NCBI GenBank assembly: GCA_964416385.1
Contig: CAYQDW010000021.1
Coordinates: forward strand, 1-37,146
DNA from: JAUHWL01 sp964416385
GTDB taxonomy: Bacteria > Bacteroidota > Bacteroidia > Flavobacteriales > Schleiferiaceae
Direction: 5' to 3'
Length of the DNA stretch: 37,146 bases
Every line of letters begins with the position of its first letter. The first letter of the stretch is position 1. The translations under genes and the position numbers were made by a program. Shown here in pieces: positions 1 through 7,419 of this stretch. A model generated the notes under the pieces. That model had not been told where the DNA came from and did no database searches. It saw only the letters and a list, made by a program, of their open reading frames with translations.

Positions 1-106
1 GTGCAATAGGAGTAAAGGCTTATTTTACAAATAGAATAGCTTGGACAACTACTTTTTTTGATAAAAGTGAGGTCAGTCTCAACAAACATTCCTTTTGCGT
101 TTGCGT

Positions 107-114
107 TACCTTTG
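107..114 (+). promoter_or_regulatory. Bacteroidota -7 promoter box (TACCTTTG)
   Basis: This is an exact match to the Bacteroidota sigma-ABfr -7 consensus TAnnTTTG. It ends 24 bases before the ATG at 139. It lies inside the longer reading frame that opens at TTG 58, so it argues that translation starts at 139. No clear -33 TTG is seen at the usual distance. Confidence 0.5.
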
Positions 115-138
115 GGCAACCAAAAAATAAAAATCAAC

Positions 139-744
139 ATGTATAAATCAGTTTTAGCACTTGCAGCTGCAGCATTGTTGCTTTCGGCCACTACCAATGA
201 GCGTTTGGCTATAGGCGATGCCGCACCGATGCCGGATTACAAAATGCAGGACGTTTCAGGAAAGGCTTTTTCTATGAACGACCTCAAAAAGAAAAATGGC
301 CTGCTGGTTATTTTTAGCTGCAACACCTGCCCCTTCGTATTAGGTTGGGAAGACCAATACCCGATGCTGGGCACATCTGCCGAGCGTGCCGAAATAGGTA
401 TGGTGCTGGTAAACAGCAATGAGGCCAAGCGCGATGGCGAAGACAGCATGGCGGAAATGCAAAAGCATTTTAAAGAGGCGGGTTACAATACACCGTATGT
501 TATTGACGAAAACTCGCAACTGGCCAACGCCTTTGGCGCCAACACAACGCCACATGTGTATTTATTTGATGCCAATCTTAAGTTGGTATTTACAGGCTCA
601 ATCAACGATAAATACGAGCAAAAAGACAAAGTGGCTACTACCCGTTGGTTGCACGATGCCATGATGAACCTTGCCGGAGGCAATGTTGCCGCAATTAATC
701 CGAAGGAAACAAAGAATATTGGGTGCAGCATTAAGCGCAAGTAA
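139..744 (+). CDS. Exported thioredoxin-like (AhpC/TSA, PRX-like) protein
   Basis: A 201-residue secreted thioredoxin-fold protein. Residues 1-18 form a signal peptide (MYKSVLALAAAALLLSA). A redoxin domain follows, with the redox motif CNTCPF at residues 61-66 and a later TTPHVYLFD stretch that supplies the cis-proline of the fold. The CNxCP arrangement resembles the PRX-like1 group (CNHCPY/F) within the AhpC/TSA superfamily, so a periplasmic thiol-disulfide or peroxide-related role is likely; the substrate is unknown. The frame extends upstream to a TTG at 58, but ATG 139 is preferred because the signal peptide begins there and a consensus promoter box lies at 107-114. The gene looks monocistronic: a strong hairpin terminator follows at 768-793. 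Confidence 0.88.
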   Translation: MYKSVLALAAAALLLSATTNERLAIGDAAPMPDYKMQDVSGKAFSMNDLKKKNGLLVIFSCNTCPFVLGWEDQYPMLGTSAERAEIGMVLVNSNEAKRDGEDSMAEMQKHFKEAGYNTPYVIDENSQLANAFGANTTPHVYLFDANLKLVFTGSINDKYEQKDKVATTRWLHDAMMNLAGGNVAAINPKETKNIGCSIKRK

Positions 745-767
745 AAGCCCATTTAATTATAAATAAG

Positions 768-793
768 GCCCTGCGAATACGCGGGGCTTTTTT
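768..793 (+). terminator. Rho-independent terminator
   Basis: An 8-bp GC-rich stem (GCCCTGCG / CGCGGGGC, one G-T wobble) with an AATA loop is followed by six T residues. It lies 23 bases past the stop of the thioredoxin-like gene and separates it from the glycosyltransferase downstream. Confidence 0.85.
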
Positions 794-811
794 GTTGTGC
801 GCCATATGTAC

Positions 812-819
812 GTTCTTTG
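812..819 (+). promoter_or_regulatory. Possible -7 promoter box (GTTCTTTG)
   Basis: This box is near the TAnnTTTG consensus, keeping TTTG but not the leading TA. It lies just after the terminator at 768-793 and 22 bases before the TTG preferred as start of the glycosyltransferase. A direct repeat ATGTACGTT lies on both sides (806-814 and 835-843). The call is weak and rests mainly on position. Confidence 0.3.
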
Positions 820-841
820 CAGCGCAATTTTTCAATGTACG

Positions 842-1678
842 TTGGCAGCAAACCCCATTCCCTTTAGCGTGATCATGCCTTTTTACAAAGGCGATAAACC
901 GGAGCACCTAAGCGATGCCCTAGAAAGCCTGTTTGCGCAAACGCTTCGGGCAGACGAGGTAGTGCTTGTTCAGGATGGCCCGGTGACCGAAGCATTGCTG
1001 GAAACGGTTAGTGGCTGGCAGAAAAAAATGCCGGAGATCAACCATGTGGTTTTGGAGAAAAATCAAGGGCTTTCTGCCGCGCTAAACGCTGGAATAAAGG
1101 TGGCCAAACATGAATGGCTGGCCCGCATGGATGCGGATGATATCTGCGAACCGGTACGTTTTGAAAAGCAATTGGCCCTCATCCACCAACAAGCAGATCT
1201 GGCCATTTTAGGCAGCTGGATAACCGAGTATGATGAGGATATGCAGGGTGAAATAGCTGTGCGAAAGTTGCCAGAAACCCATGAGGAAATTCTGCGCTAC
1301 GCGCGGTGGCGCTGCCCGTTTAATCACATGACGGTGATGTACCGTAAATCGGTTTTACAAGCATTGGGCGCTTATAAAAATTATGGGGCCGTGGGCGATG
1401 ATTATGAATTGTGGGCGCGTTTTCTGGTAAATGGTTATATAAGTGCTAATATTCAGCAAAGTCTTGTTAAAGCCCGTACAGGTACTGATTTTTATAATAA
1501 GCGTAGGCGGGGCTGGAGGTATTTTAAGAATGAAGTACGTGAGATCAATGACCTATATCGTTTAGGCTTAATCGGGCCGTTACTTTGGTTATTTCACGTA
1601 GGCATCAAAGCGGTTGTTCGCTTTTCACCACCTTTTTTAGTCAAGTTTATTTACAAGGGCATTAGAAAAACTTCGTAG
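842..1678 (+). CDS. Family 2 glycosyltransferase
   Basis: A 278-residue GT-A fold glycosyltransferase, probably adding a sugar to a surface polysaccharide repeat unit on the cytoplasmic face of the inner membrane. The opening strand FSVIMPFYKG (residues 8-17) and the metal-binding DADD (97-100) are typical of GT2, as is the acceptor-side GDDYELW segment. The hydrophobic C-terminal stretch (LIGPLLWLFHVGIKAVV) may be membrane-associated, as in AmsE-like enzymes. The start is uncertain: the frame opens at GTG 797 and has ATG 806, but these sit on top of the likely promoter, so TTG 842, just before the first beta strand, is preferred. The flippase gene begins one base after the stop, so the two are co-transcribed. 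Donor and acceptor cannot be predicted. Confidence 0.87.
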   Translation: MAANPIPFSVIMPFYKGDKPEHLSDALESLFAQTLRADEVVLVQDGPVTEALLETVSGWQKKMPEINHVVLEKNQGLSAALNAGIKVAKHEWLARMDADDICEPVRFEKQLALIHQQADLAILGSWITEYDEDMQGEIAVRKLPETHEEILRYARWRCPFNHMTVMYRKSVLQALGAYKNYGAVGDDYELWARFLVNGYISANIQQSLVKARTGTDFYNKRRRGWRYFKNEVREINDLYRLGLIGPLLWLFHVGIKAVVRFSPPFLVKFIYKGIRKTS

Positions 1679-1679
1679 C

Positions 1680-2933
1680 GTGGCGAAAACACTGGTTAAG
1701 AATATCGGCTATCTCACGCTTTCACAGGCTGCTAATTACATATTGCCGCTTATAACCATACCTTATGTAACGCGGGTTGTAGGCCCAGATCATTATGGTT
1801 TAATAGAGTTTGGCACGGTGGCCATGCTGTACTTTTCTGCTGTTGTTATTTATGGTTTTAATACTACGGCAACACGAAAAATTTCTGCCAATCCTACAGA
1901 TGTTAAACATGTGTCGCAGGTGTTTAGCACGGTTGTATTAACGCGTACAGTACTATTTTTGGCCACAACATTCATTTTTACGCTTTGCTTATTTGTGATT
2001 CCGGTATTTAATGAGCAATTTAAAATGATGCTCTTTGCATATCCTATTGTTCTGGGCTGGGCACTTTATCCTGATTTCCTCTTTCAGGGCTTGCAAAAAT
2101 TACAATTTGTAGCCATCTCTAATTTCTTAATCAAGGCATTGGCTGCAGCACTTATTTTCATCCTCATTAAAAACCCTGAAGATTATTATTTGGTGCTTGC
2201 CATAAACGCAATGGCGCAAATTGCGGTAGGCGTAGGGCTAATGTTGGCCAGTTTTAGGTTGGTTGCTGGGTTGAATTTCACATGGATGAAAATGGCCGCT
2301 ATCAAGGCACAACTAAAAGAAGGCAGTTACATTTTCTTTTCGCTGTTTTTTACACGGATTTACACCTTTGGTTCTATCATTTTTCTTGGCTTTATGCTTT
2401 CAGATTATGAATTGGGATTATTTGCCGCAGGTATAAAATTGATTACGGTTGCACAGAGTTTTCTATTCCTGCCCTTATTTGGCGCACTTTTTCCATACTT
2501 ATCTAACCTTTTTGCAACAGACCATATAGCGTATCAAAAGCAGTTTAATAAGGTGTTACTGCTTATGCTTGCCATAACCGCGATATCGGCATTGGTGCTG
2601 GTTTTTGCGCCTGCACCTTTTATAAAGCTGGTGTTTGGTGAGGCTTATTTGGCTGCTGCACCAATGTTACAGATTATGGCCCCTGTGCTTATGGCTACCG
2701 CCTTTAGCCATTTTGCCATGCAGCAGGGGCTTGTTATTTACCACAAAGACCGCAGCTACTTGTTGGTGGTGGTGGGTATTGGATTTTTGTCGCTTCTGCT
2801 AAATTATACAGGAATTGCTTTTTATGGCCTCACAGGTGCTGCTTGGGCTAAATTATTTGTTGAAATGGCCTTAGCCCTTACCGCGTGGATTGTTTTTTTA
2901 CGGGTAAAGAAAAACCATCTAGCGGGCCAGTAG
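1680..2933 (+). CDS. Oligosaccharide flippase (Wzx/MATE-like, polysaccharide biosynthesis protein)
   Basis: A 417-residue polytopic inner-membrane protein with about 12-14 hydrophobic segments. The N-terminus (KNIGYLTLSQAANYILPLIT, IPYVTRVVGPDHYGLIEFG) is the signature opening of RfbX/Wzx-type flippases, which move undecaprenyl-linked oligosaccharides to the periplasmic leaflet. It starts at a GTG one base after the preceding glycosyltransferase, so translation is probably coupled. Its last 15 bases overlap the 3' end of the convergent minus-strand gene. A flippase here fits the WecA-like and Wzy-like genes downstream: together they make a nearly complete Wzx/Wzy-dependent pathway, though no Wzz-type chain-length regulator is visible. 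Confidence 0.9.
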   Translation: MAKTLVKNIGYLTLSQAANYILPLITIPYVTRVVGPDHYGLIEFGTVAMLYFSAVVIYGFNTTATRKISANPTDVKHVSQVFSTVVLTRTVLFLATTFIFTLCLFVIPVFNEQFKMMLFAYPIVLGWALYPDFLFQGLQKLQFVAISNFLIKALAAALIFILIKNPEDYYLVLAINAMAQIAVGVGLMLASFRLVAGLNFTWMKMAAIKAQLKEGSYIFFSLFFTRIYTFGSIIFLGFMLSDYELGLFAAGIKLITVAQSFLFLPLFGALFPYLSNLFATDHIAYQKQFNKVLLLMLAITAISALVLVFAPAPFIKLVFGEAYLAAAPMLQIMAPVLMATAFSHFAMQQGLVIYHKDRSYLLVVVGIGFLSLLLNYTGIAFYGLTGAAWAKLFVEMALALTAWIVFLRVKKNHLAGQ

Positions 2934-3947
2934 GTCTTTTAGTTCTTGCTGGGTTTTTACGCTGCTGGTGCCCCAATACTTGTCAATAACGGTACGTTGG
3001 TCATCAGTTATTGTGGTTGTGAGCAAATTAAAGGCAGCGGCTACTTCTTCCTTTTCAGCATTTCTGCGCTTGTCATCCTCGCTTTGGTACAGGGTAAGTT
3101 CCCGTTCCAGTTCCCGCTCATTAACCCCCACGCGCTCTAACTCTTGTTTAAAAAGATAATGCGGTTTGTTCAGATGTATGCAATAGCCCACATGGGTGCC
3201 TACTTCATTGCTCATGGTTAAATCGGCCAATTCTATAAATGTGCGCTGGCGGTCTAAAAAGTAATTATCATACCGATGCCCTGCGGTAACAATTTTAAAG
3301 CCGTGGGCCAAATAGGCATCTGTTAGGGTTTTGTTTTGGGCATCTAGGTAATAGAGAGAAACCATGATGGTTTTAAAATCTTTGCCAACGCGCTTCACTT
3401 CATTAATAAAAGCATCTACATCATACTTAGAGGTAATATTTAAAATGCTTTTACTGGGGAAAACAAGCAGTGTTTTGCCGAGATTCTTTTTTAGCTTTTG
3501 AAATTCATCATCCCCAAAAAGAGGTTTTGCATAGTGAATGTATGGTCCAATGGCTAGTGTTTCTTTGGTGATGCCCTTAGCGGCAATATCAGCTCTCCGT
3601 CTTTCACTAAAGGTGATGATTTTAGGCGTGTACCAATAGTACTCATCTTGATGTACCATGCCACCCCAAAAGAGACCGTGCTCTATGTAGGCCTGCAAAT
3701 CTTGTTTTATACCTGCAAATCGCTTTAGCGAATAGGCTTGACCATAGAGGTTATTATCTATGACAATTTCGTGGGGTGCATAGGCAATTTCGGCCGTTAG
3801 CGCCTTAAAATTAAACAAGCTGAGTGTTTTGCGCTGCGCACTAGCGTTTACCACCGCTTGGCCATGCCGCAAACGGAAATACCTATACAACAAGTTGGCG
3901 GAGAACTTATTGCTAATTAGGGTGCGTTTTATGGTGTCTTTTAACAT
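2919..3947 (-). CDS. GT-B-like surface-polysaccharide protein of unassigned family
   Basis: A 342-residue soluble protein that I cannot place in a named family. Several features recall GT-B glycosyltransferases of the capsule/sialyltransferase type: an HG pair in IEHGLFWGG (residues 88-96), a linker with FSERRRADI near 113-121, a central beta strand LLVFPSKSI (160-168), and a late ADLTMSNEVGTHVGY...KP block (241-262) resembling the nucleotide-sugar binding segment (D.x.S/N.E.G...KP). No signal peptide or membrane span is seen. ATG 3947 is preferred over TTG 4007 because a perfect -7 box (3972-3979) lies 24 bases upstream of it. The gene is divergent from the nonulosonate operon, so it is a candidate transferase for that sugar; this is inference from context. 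Confidence 0.6.
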   Translation of the reverse strand: MLKDTIKRTLISNKFSANLLYRYFRLRHGQAVVNASAQRKTLSLFNFKALTAEIAYAPHEIVIDNNLYGQAYSLKRFAGIKQDLQAYIEHGLFWGGMVHQDEYYWYTPKIITFSERRRADIAAKGITKETLAIGPYIHYAKPLFGDDEFQKLKKNLGKTLLVFPSKSILNITSKYDVDAFINEVKRVGKDFKTIMVSLYYLDAQNKTLTDAYLAHGFKIVTAGHRYDNYFLDRQRTFIELADLTMSNEVGTHVGYCIHLNKPHYLFKQELERVGVNERELERELTLYQSEDDKRRNAEKEEVAAAFNLLTTTITDDQRTVIDKYWGTSSVKTQQELKDLLAR

Positions 3948-3971
3948 ATTGCCTGTTGCGGTTACCGCGCG

Positions 3972-3979
3972 CAAATCTA
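3972..3979 (-). promoter_or_regulatory. Bacteroidota -7 promoter box (TAGATTTG, minus strand)
   Basis: An exact TAnnTTTG match on the minus strand, ending 24 bases before ATG 3947. A TTG lies about 25 bases further upstream, slightly beyond usual spacing. With the box at 4009-4016 it forms a divergent promoter pair between the GT-B-like gene and the nonulosonate operon. Confidence 0.5.
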
Positions 3980-4008
3980 CGCCTTGCCCATTAAACGGCT
4001 TAATCAAT

Positions 4009-4016
4009 TAGCTTTG
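4009..4016 (+). promoter_or_regulatory. Bacteroidota -7 promoter box (TAGCTTTG)
   Basis: An exact TAnnTTTG match with TTG at 3984-3986 (22-base spacer), within the range reported for Bacteroidota promoters. Only seven bases separate the box from the ATG at 4024, so the transcript should be leaderless or have a leader of one to three bases. It should drive the five-gene operon that runs to 8686. Confidence 0.55.
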
Positions 4017-4023
4017 CGGGCGT

Positions 4024-4767
4024 ATGCAGCCGCCACTAATTATTATTCAAGCCAGACTTTCATCAACCCGATTGCCGGGCAAGGTGCTTAGGCCGTTTTT
4101 TGGCGAAAAGACCATTCTTGAAATACAGATAGAAACGGTTAAAAAGTATCTGCCACAGCATCATTTGGTAGTGGCTACAACGGTAAATCCGGCAGATGAC
4201 CAATTGGTGCGTTATTGCGAAAATCTTGGCGTAGCAATTTTTAGGGGTTCAGAGGCGGATGTATTACAGCGTTTTATTGGTTGTGCGGAAGCTTTTGATG
4301 CTGCACACATTGTTAGAATTTGCAGCGACAACCCCTTTTTAGATGGCAACGCGTTGCGCATTGTGGCCAATGCCGGACATCTAGGCATAGACTATTTCAG
4401 CTTTAAAAATGACGCTGGCATACCCGCCATAAAAACGCATTGGGGGTTGTTTGCAGAATTTGTAACAACAGATGCTTTGCAACGGGCGGCAAATGCCACA
4501 ACAGAGACGTTTTTTCACGAGCACGTTACAAATTACATTTACGGTAATACAGATTTGTTTTCTGTTAAACTACAACCCGCACCGCCTGATATCATAAACC
4601 GAAACGATTTAAGATTTACCATAGACACGTTAAAAGATTTTGAAACTTGTCAGGCTATTTATGCGGCTTGGGACGGGCAAAGTTTAACTTCGCTTATAGA
4701 TTTAGTTGATGCCCATGCACATTGGTTGGCAAGCATGAAAACAGGAATTGCACAATTCACAAAATGA
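4024..4767 (+). CDS. SpsF-like cytidylyltransferase (nucleotide-sugar activation)
   Basis: A 247-residue nucleotidyltransferase. The N-terminus IIIQARLSSTRLPGKVL (residues 6-22) is the CTP-binding signature shared by SpsF, NeuA and KdsB, and RICSDNPFLDGN near 100-111 matches the metal/sugar-binding RLTxDCPLxDP segment of SpsF (COG1861). The expected reaction is transfer of CMP from CTP to an acidic sugar. Because a NeuB-type synthase and a KdsC-like phosphatase follow directly, it is the likely CMP-nonulosonate synthetase of this operon; SpsF-like proteins are divergent from NeuA, so the substrate is not certain. Its TGA overlaps the next ATG (ATGA), which indicates translational coupling. 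The start lies seven bases after a consensus promoter box. Confidence 0.85.
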   Translation: MQPPLIIIQARLSSTRLPGKVLRPFFGEKTILEIQIETVKKYLPQHHLVVATTVNPADDQLVRYCENLGVAIFRGSEADVLQRFIGCAEAFDAAHIVRICSDNPFLDGNALRIVANAGHLGIDYFSFKNDAGIPAIKTHWGLFAEFVTTDALQRAANATTETFFHEHVTNYIYGNTDLFSVKLQPAPPDIINRNDLRFTIDTLKDFETCQAIYAAWDGQSLTSLIDLVDAHAHWLASMKTGIAQFTK

Positions 4768-5816
4768 AGCACATTTTTAAAGAAACATACATAATTGGCG
4801 AAATTGGTCAGAACCATAACGGCTCTGTAGATATTGCCAAATTGATTATTGAGTCTGCGGCGCGGCCCATTGAAGAAAAACTTTTTCATATAGATCTGCG
4901 TGGCATGGATGCGGTTAAATTAACCAAGCGCGACCTGGCTTATGAACTTTCGGAAAGCCAGATGAATAAGCCCTACACAGGTAGAAACTCATTTGGAAAA
5001 ACCTATGGTGAGCACCGGGCATTTTTAGAGCTTAATGATGAACAGCACTTTGAGCTTTACCAATATGCTAAGAGCTTTGGGCTAGATTTTGTGGAAACGC
5101 TTTGTGCCCCAACATGTACCAGTTTGCTCAAGCTTTTTACCCCAGATTACCTAAAAGTAGCCAGCAGAGACTTAACTAATTTGGTTTTGTTAGAGGCGAT
5201 GGCAGAGACCAAGATACCTATCATTTTATCTACCGGTATGGCGGATAAGCAAGATTTGGATGATGCTTTGGGAGTGATTACAAAACACCATAACGATATT
5301 GCCATTTTACACTGCGTAAGTGAATATCCAACCCAGCCAAAGAATGTAAACTTTAATACCATCAAGTATTTGCAAAAGCATTACGGCCAATATGTAATTG
5401 GGTTTTCTGATCATACCATTGGTATTGCCGCACCTGTTGCTGCAGCTGCTATGGGCGCCAAGATTATTGAGAAGCACATCACTTTAGACAGGCGCATGCG
5501 TGGCACAGATCAGGCCGGTAGTTTAGGGCCAGATGGCTTAAACCGTATGGTTAGAGATTTGCGCTTGTTAGACATGAGCATGGGTGTAGAAGATATTTTT
5601 ATGAGTGATGATGTGGCTGCATCCAAGCAAAAGTTGGCGCGCTCTATTGCATCGCGCGTGCCGCTAAAAAAAGGGCAGGTGGTTACGTTAAATGATATTC
5701 ATTTACTGTCTCCGGGTGATGGGTATGCCTGGGCAAAAAAGGAGGCCGTGGTGGGCAAAACCATGAAGGTAGACTTGCCCGCAAATGAGATTATCTATAA
5801 AGAGCACCTGCAATGA
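4764..5816 (+). CDS. neuB: NeuB-family nonulosonic acid (sialic acid/KDN-type) synthase
   Basis: A 350-residue enzyme that condenses phosphoenolpyruvate with a six-carbon sugar to make a nine-carbon acid. The TIM barrel carries GEIGQNHNG (12-20), DAVKLTK (49-55), YGEHR (81-85), STGMAD (156-161), HCVSEYPT (183-190), FSDHTIG (214-220) and EKHITLD (236-242), all hallmarks of NeuB. The C-terminal SAF/antifreeze-like domain runs from about 290 to 350 (RSIASRVPLKKGQVVTLNDI). The frame extends upstream to 4722, but ATG 4764, overlapping the previous stop as ATGA, gives the normal family N-terminus. No UDP-GlcNAc 2-epimerase lies nearby and a phosphatase follows, which favours a phosphorylated acceptor (ManNAc-6-P or mannose-6-P). 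Whether the product is Neu5Ac, KDN or another acid cannot be told. Confidence 0.93.
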   Translation: MKHIFKETYIIGEIGQNHNGSVDIAKLIIESAARPIEEKLFHIDLRGMDAVKLTKRDLAYELSESQMNKPYTGRNSFGKTYGEHRAFLELNDEQHFELYQYAKSFGLDFVETLCAPTCTSLLKLFTPDYLKVASRDLTNLVLLEAMAETKIPIILSTGMADKQDLDDALGVITKHHNDIAILHCVSEYPTQPKNVNFNTIKYLQKHYGQYVIGFSDHTIGIAAPVAAAAMGAKIIEKHITLDRRMRGTDQAGSLGPDGLNRMVRDLRLLDMSMGVEDIFMSDDVAASKQKLARSIASRVPLKKGQVVTLNDIHLLSPGDGYAWAKKEAVVGKTMKVDLPANEIIYKEHLQ

Positions 5817-6331
5817 AAAATTTGCCAAAACTCGTAATTACAGATATTGATGGCGTGTGGACTGATGGCGGCATGTATTATGATAATACAGGCAATGAAT
5901 TAAAAAAATTCAACACATCAGACAGTGCAGCCGTATTGTTTTTGCGGCATTTAAATATTCCGTTGGCGATAATAACTGGCGAGCAAACAGAAATTGTTGC
6001 CCGCAGAGCAGCCAAACTAAACATTGAACATCTTTATCAGGGGGTAGGAGATAAAGTTGCGGTGGCTAAAACCCTGTGCGAAAAACTGCAAATTGATTTT
6101 AGTGATGTGGCTTATATTGGTGATGATATAGGCGATTATGCCTTGTTAAAATTGGTAGGCACCTCTGGCGCTCCGGCAAATGCGCCACATTACATTAAGG
6201 ATATTGTAGATTTTGTAACCGCTAAGGCTGGCGGTGAAGGCGCCTTTAGAGAATTTGTTGAAACCCTGCTTATAGCGCATGGTTTAAACTTAAAAGATAT
6301 GGTTGCTAAAATTTCGGGTAAGCCCCAATAA
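5813..6331 (+). CDS. KdsC-like HAD phosphatase (probable nonulosonate-9-phosphate phosphatase)
   Basis: A 172-residue HAD phosphatase of the capless C0 (KdsC) type. Motif I is DIDGVWTDG with the nucleophile Asp11 and general acid Asp13. The motif II TG is at 55-56, Lys81 fits motif III, and motif IV is GDDIGD (103-108). KdsC removes phosphate from KDO-8-P, but in Bacteroides thetaiotaomicron a close relative of this fold acts on KDN-9-phosphate beside a NeuB-type synthase and a cytidylyltransferase. The same three-gene arrangement here makes nonulosonate-9-phosphate the better guess. Its ATG overlaps the stop of the synthase gene (ATGA). A housekeeping KdsC role remains possible; no KdsA or KdsB is present in the window. 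Confidence 0.88.
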   Translation: MKNLPKLVITDIDGVWTDGGMYYDNTGNELKKFNTSDSAAVLFLRHLNIPLAIITGEQTEIVARRAAKLNIEHLYQGVGDKVAVAKTLCEKLQIDFSDVAYIGDDIGDYALLKLVGTSGAPANAPHYIKDIVDFVTAKAGGEGAFREFVETLLIAHGLNLKDMVAKISGKPQ

Positions 6332-6336
6332 GGCCT

Positions 6337-7419
6337 ATGTTGCAAAGCTTCATTTCAACATATAGCCCACCGCTTGCAGCCATTACAGCTTTCGTAATCA
6401 CCTTTTTTTCCATTCCGGCAATCATCCGGTTGAGTTTGTTAAAGCGCCTTTATGATCAACCGGATGCACGCAAAAAGCACAGTGCGCGTATTTCGCCACT
6501 TGGTGGTATGGCCATTTTTGGCGGCATGATTATCAGCTTTGTATTCTTTTCTGCCCATCTGGCAAACCCAGCACTAAACTCTGTATTGGTGGGGTTATTT
6601 ATTTTGTTCATTACTGGTGTTAAGGATGATTTGTATCCGCTTACGCCCTACAAAAAGCTGCTGGGTCAAATATTGGCCGTGGGTATTGTCATTTTTCAGG
6701 GAGACATCCGCTTAGAAAGTTTTTATGGGCTTTTTGAAATTCATGAGCTGCCCTACACGGTTAGTGTAGCCTTGAGTTTTATCTTCTTTTTGGCTATTAT
6801 CAATTCATGGAATTTTATTGATGGCATTAATGGCCTGAGCTCCGCATTGGGCATAGTGATGAGTACAACTTATGCCGTCTGGTTTTATTACTTGGGTGAG
6901 GATTTGTTCTTGATTTTGGCATTGAGCATTGCGGGCTCTCAACTCGCTTTTTTACGCTATAACCTAATTGATGCCAAAATATTTATGGGCGATAGCGGCT
7001 CAATGATTTTAGGTTTTTTGGCGGCCCTTCTCACCATTTATTATCTACAGGCCAATGAGCGCTTTTCAGACTCAATCCTTTTACACATTGATGCATTGGT
7101 CTTTACTTTTGCGGTGCTCATCATCCCCATTATAGATACACTACGCGTAATATTTATGCGGGTTTTTATCTTAAAACAGTCGCCATTTTCGGCTGATAGA
7201 AATCATATTCATCATGCATTGCTCGATATTGGATTAAAGCACACGCAAGCAACGTTAATATTGGTTGTTGTCAATATAGCCTTCATTTTGTTAACGTATT
7301 ATTTGAACACTTTCATCCGCGCTTCCATTCTTATTGTAACCATATCTTTGTTAGCGATTTTGTTATCACAAATTCCATTCATAATCAAAAAGCGGCACCA
7401 TCAACGTGGCACAGAATAG
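6337..7419 (+). CDS. WecA/TagO-like undecaprenyl-phosphate sugar-1-phosphate transferase
   Basis: A 360-residue polytopic enzyme of the MraY/WecA (GT4) superfamily that starts lipid-linked glycan assembly by moving a HexNAc-1-phosphate from UDP-HexNAc to undecaprenyl phosphate. Visible signatures are KDDLY with the Asp pair 97-98, NFIDGINGL (159-167), GDSGSM (218-223) and the cytosolic loop DRNHIHH (287-293), whose histidines mark WecA rather than MraY. About 10-11 membrane segments are seen. It follows the phosphatase after five bases, and its last 14 bases overlap the Wzy-like gene. It is probably the initiating transferase for the polysaccharide built by the flippase and polymerase in this locus. 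Confidence 0.92.
   Translation: MLQSFISTYSPPLAAITAFVITFFSIPAIIRLSLLKRLYDQPDARKKHSARISPLGGMAIFGGMIISFVFFSAHLANPALNSVLVGLFILFITGVKDDLYPLTPYKKLLGQILAVGIVIFQGDIRLESFYGLFEIHELPYTVSVALSFIFFLAIINSWNFIDGINGLSSALGIVMSTTYAVWFYYLGEDLFLILALSIAGSQLAFLRYNLIDAKIFMGDSGSMILGFLAALLTIYYLQANERFSDSILLHIDALVFTFAVLIIPIIDTLRVIFMRVFILKQSPFSADRNHIHHALLDIGLKHTQATLILVVVNIAFILLTYYLNTFIRASILIVTISLLAILLSQIPFIIKKRHHQRGTE

Noticed and set aside
58..138. Upstream TTG start for the thioredoxin-like protein
   Set aside because: It would precede the signal peptide by 27 residues and contain the consensus promoter box at 107-114.
340..752. Overlapping minus- and plus-strand frames of 70-89 codons within the thioredoxin-like gene
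   Set aside because: They are shadows of a well-supported coding region and show no family features.
5813..6331. Assignment as KdsC of KDO biosynthesis
   Set aside because: The fold is the same, but kdsA and kdsB are absent and NeuB-type synthesis surrounds it. The KDN/Neu5Ac-9-phosphate reading fits the context better, though it is unproven.
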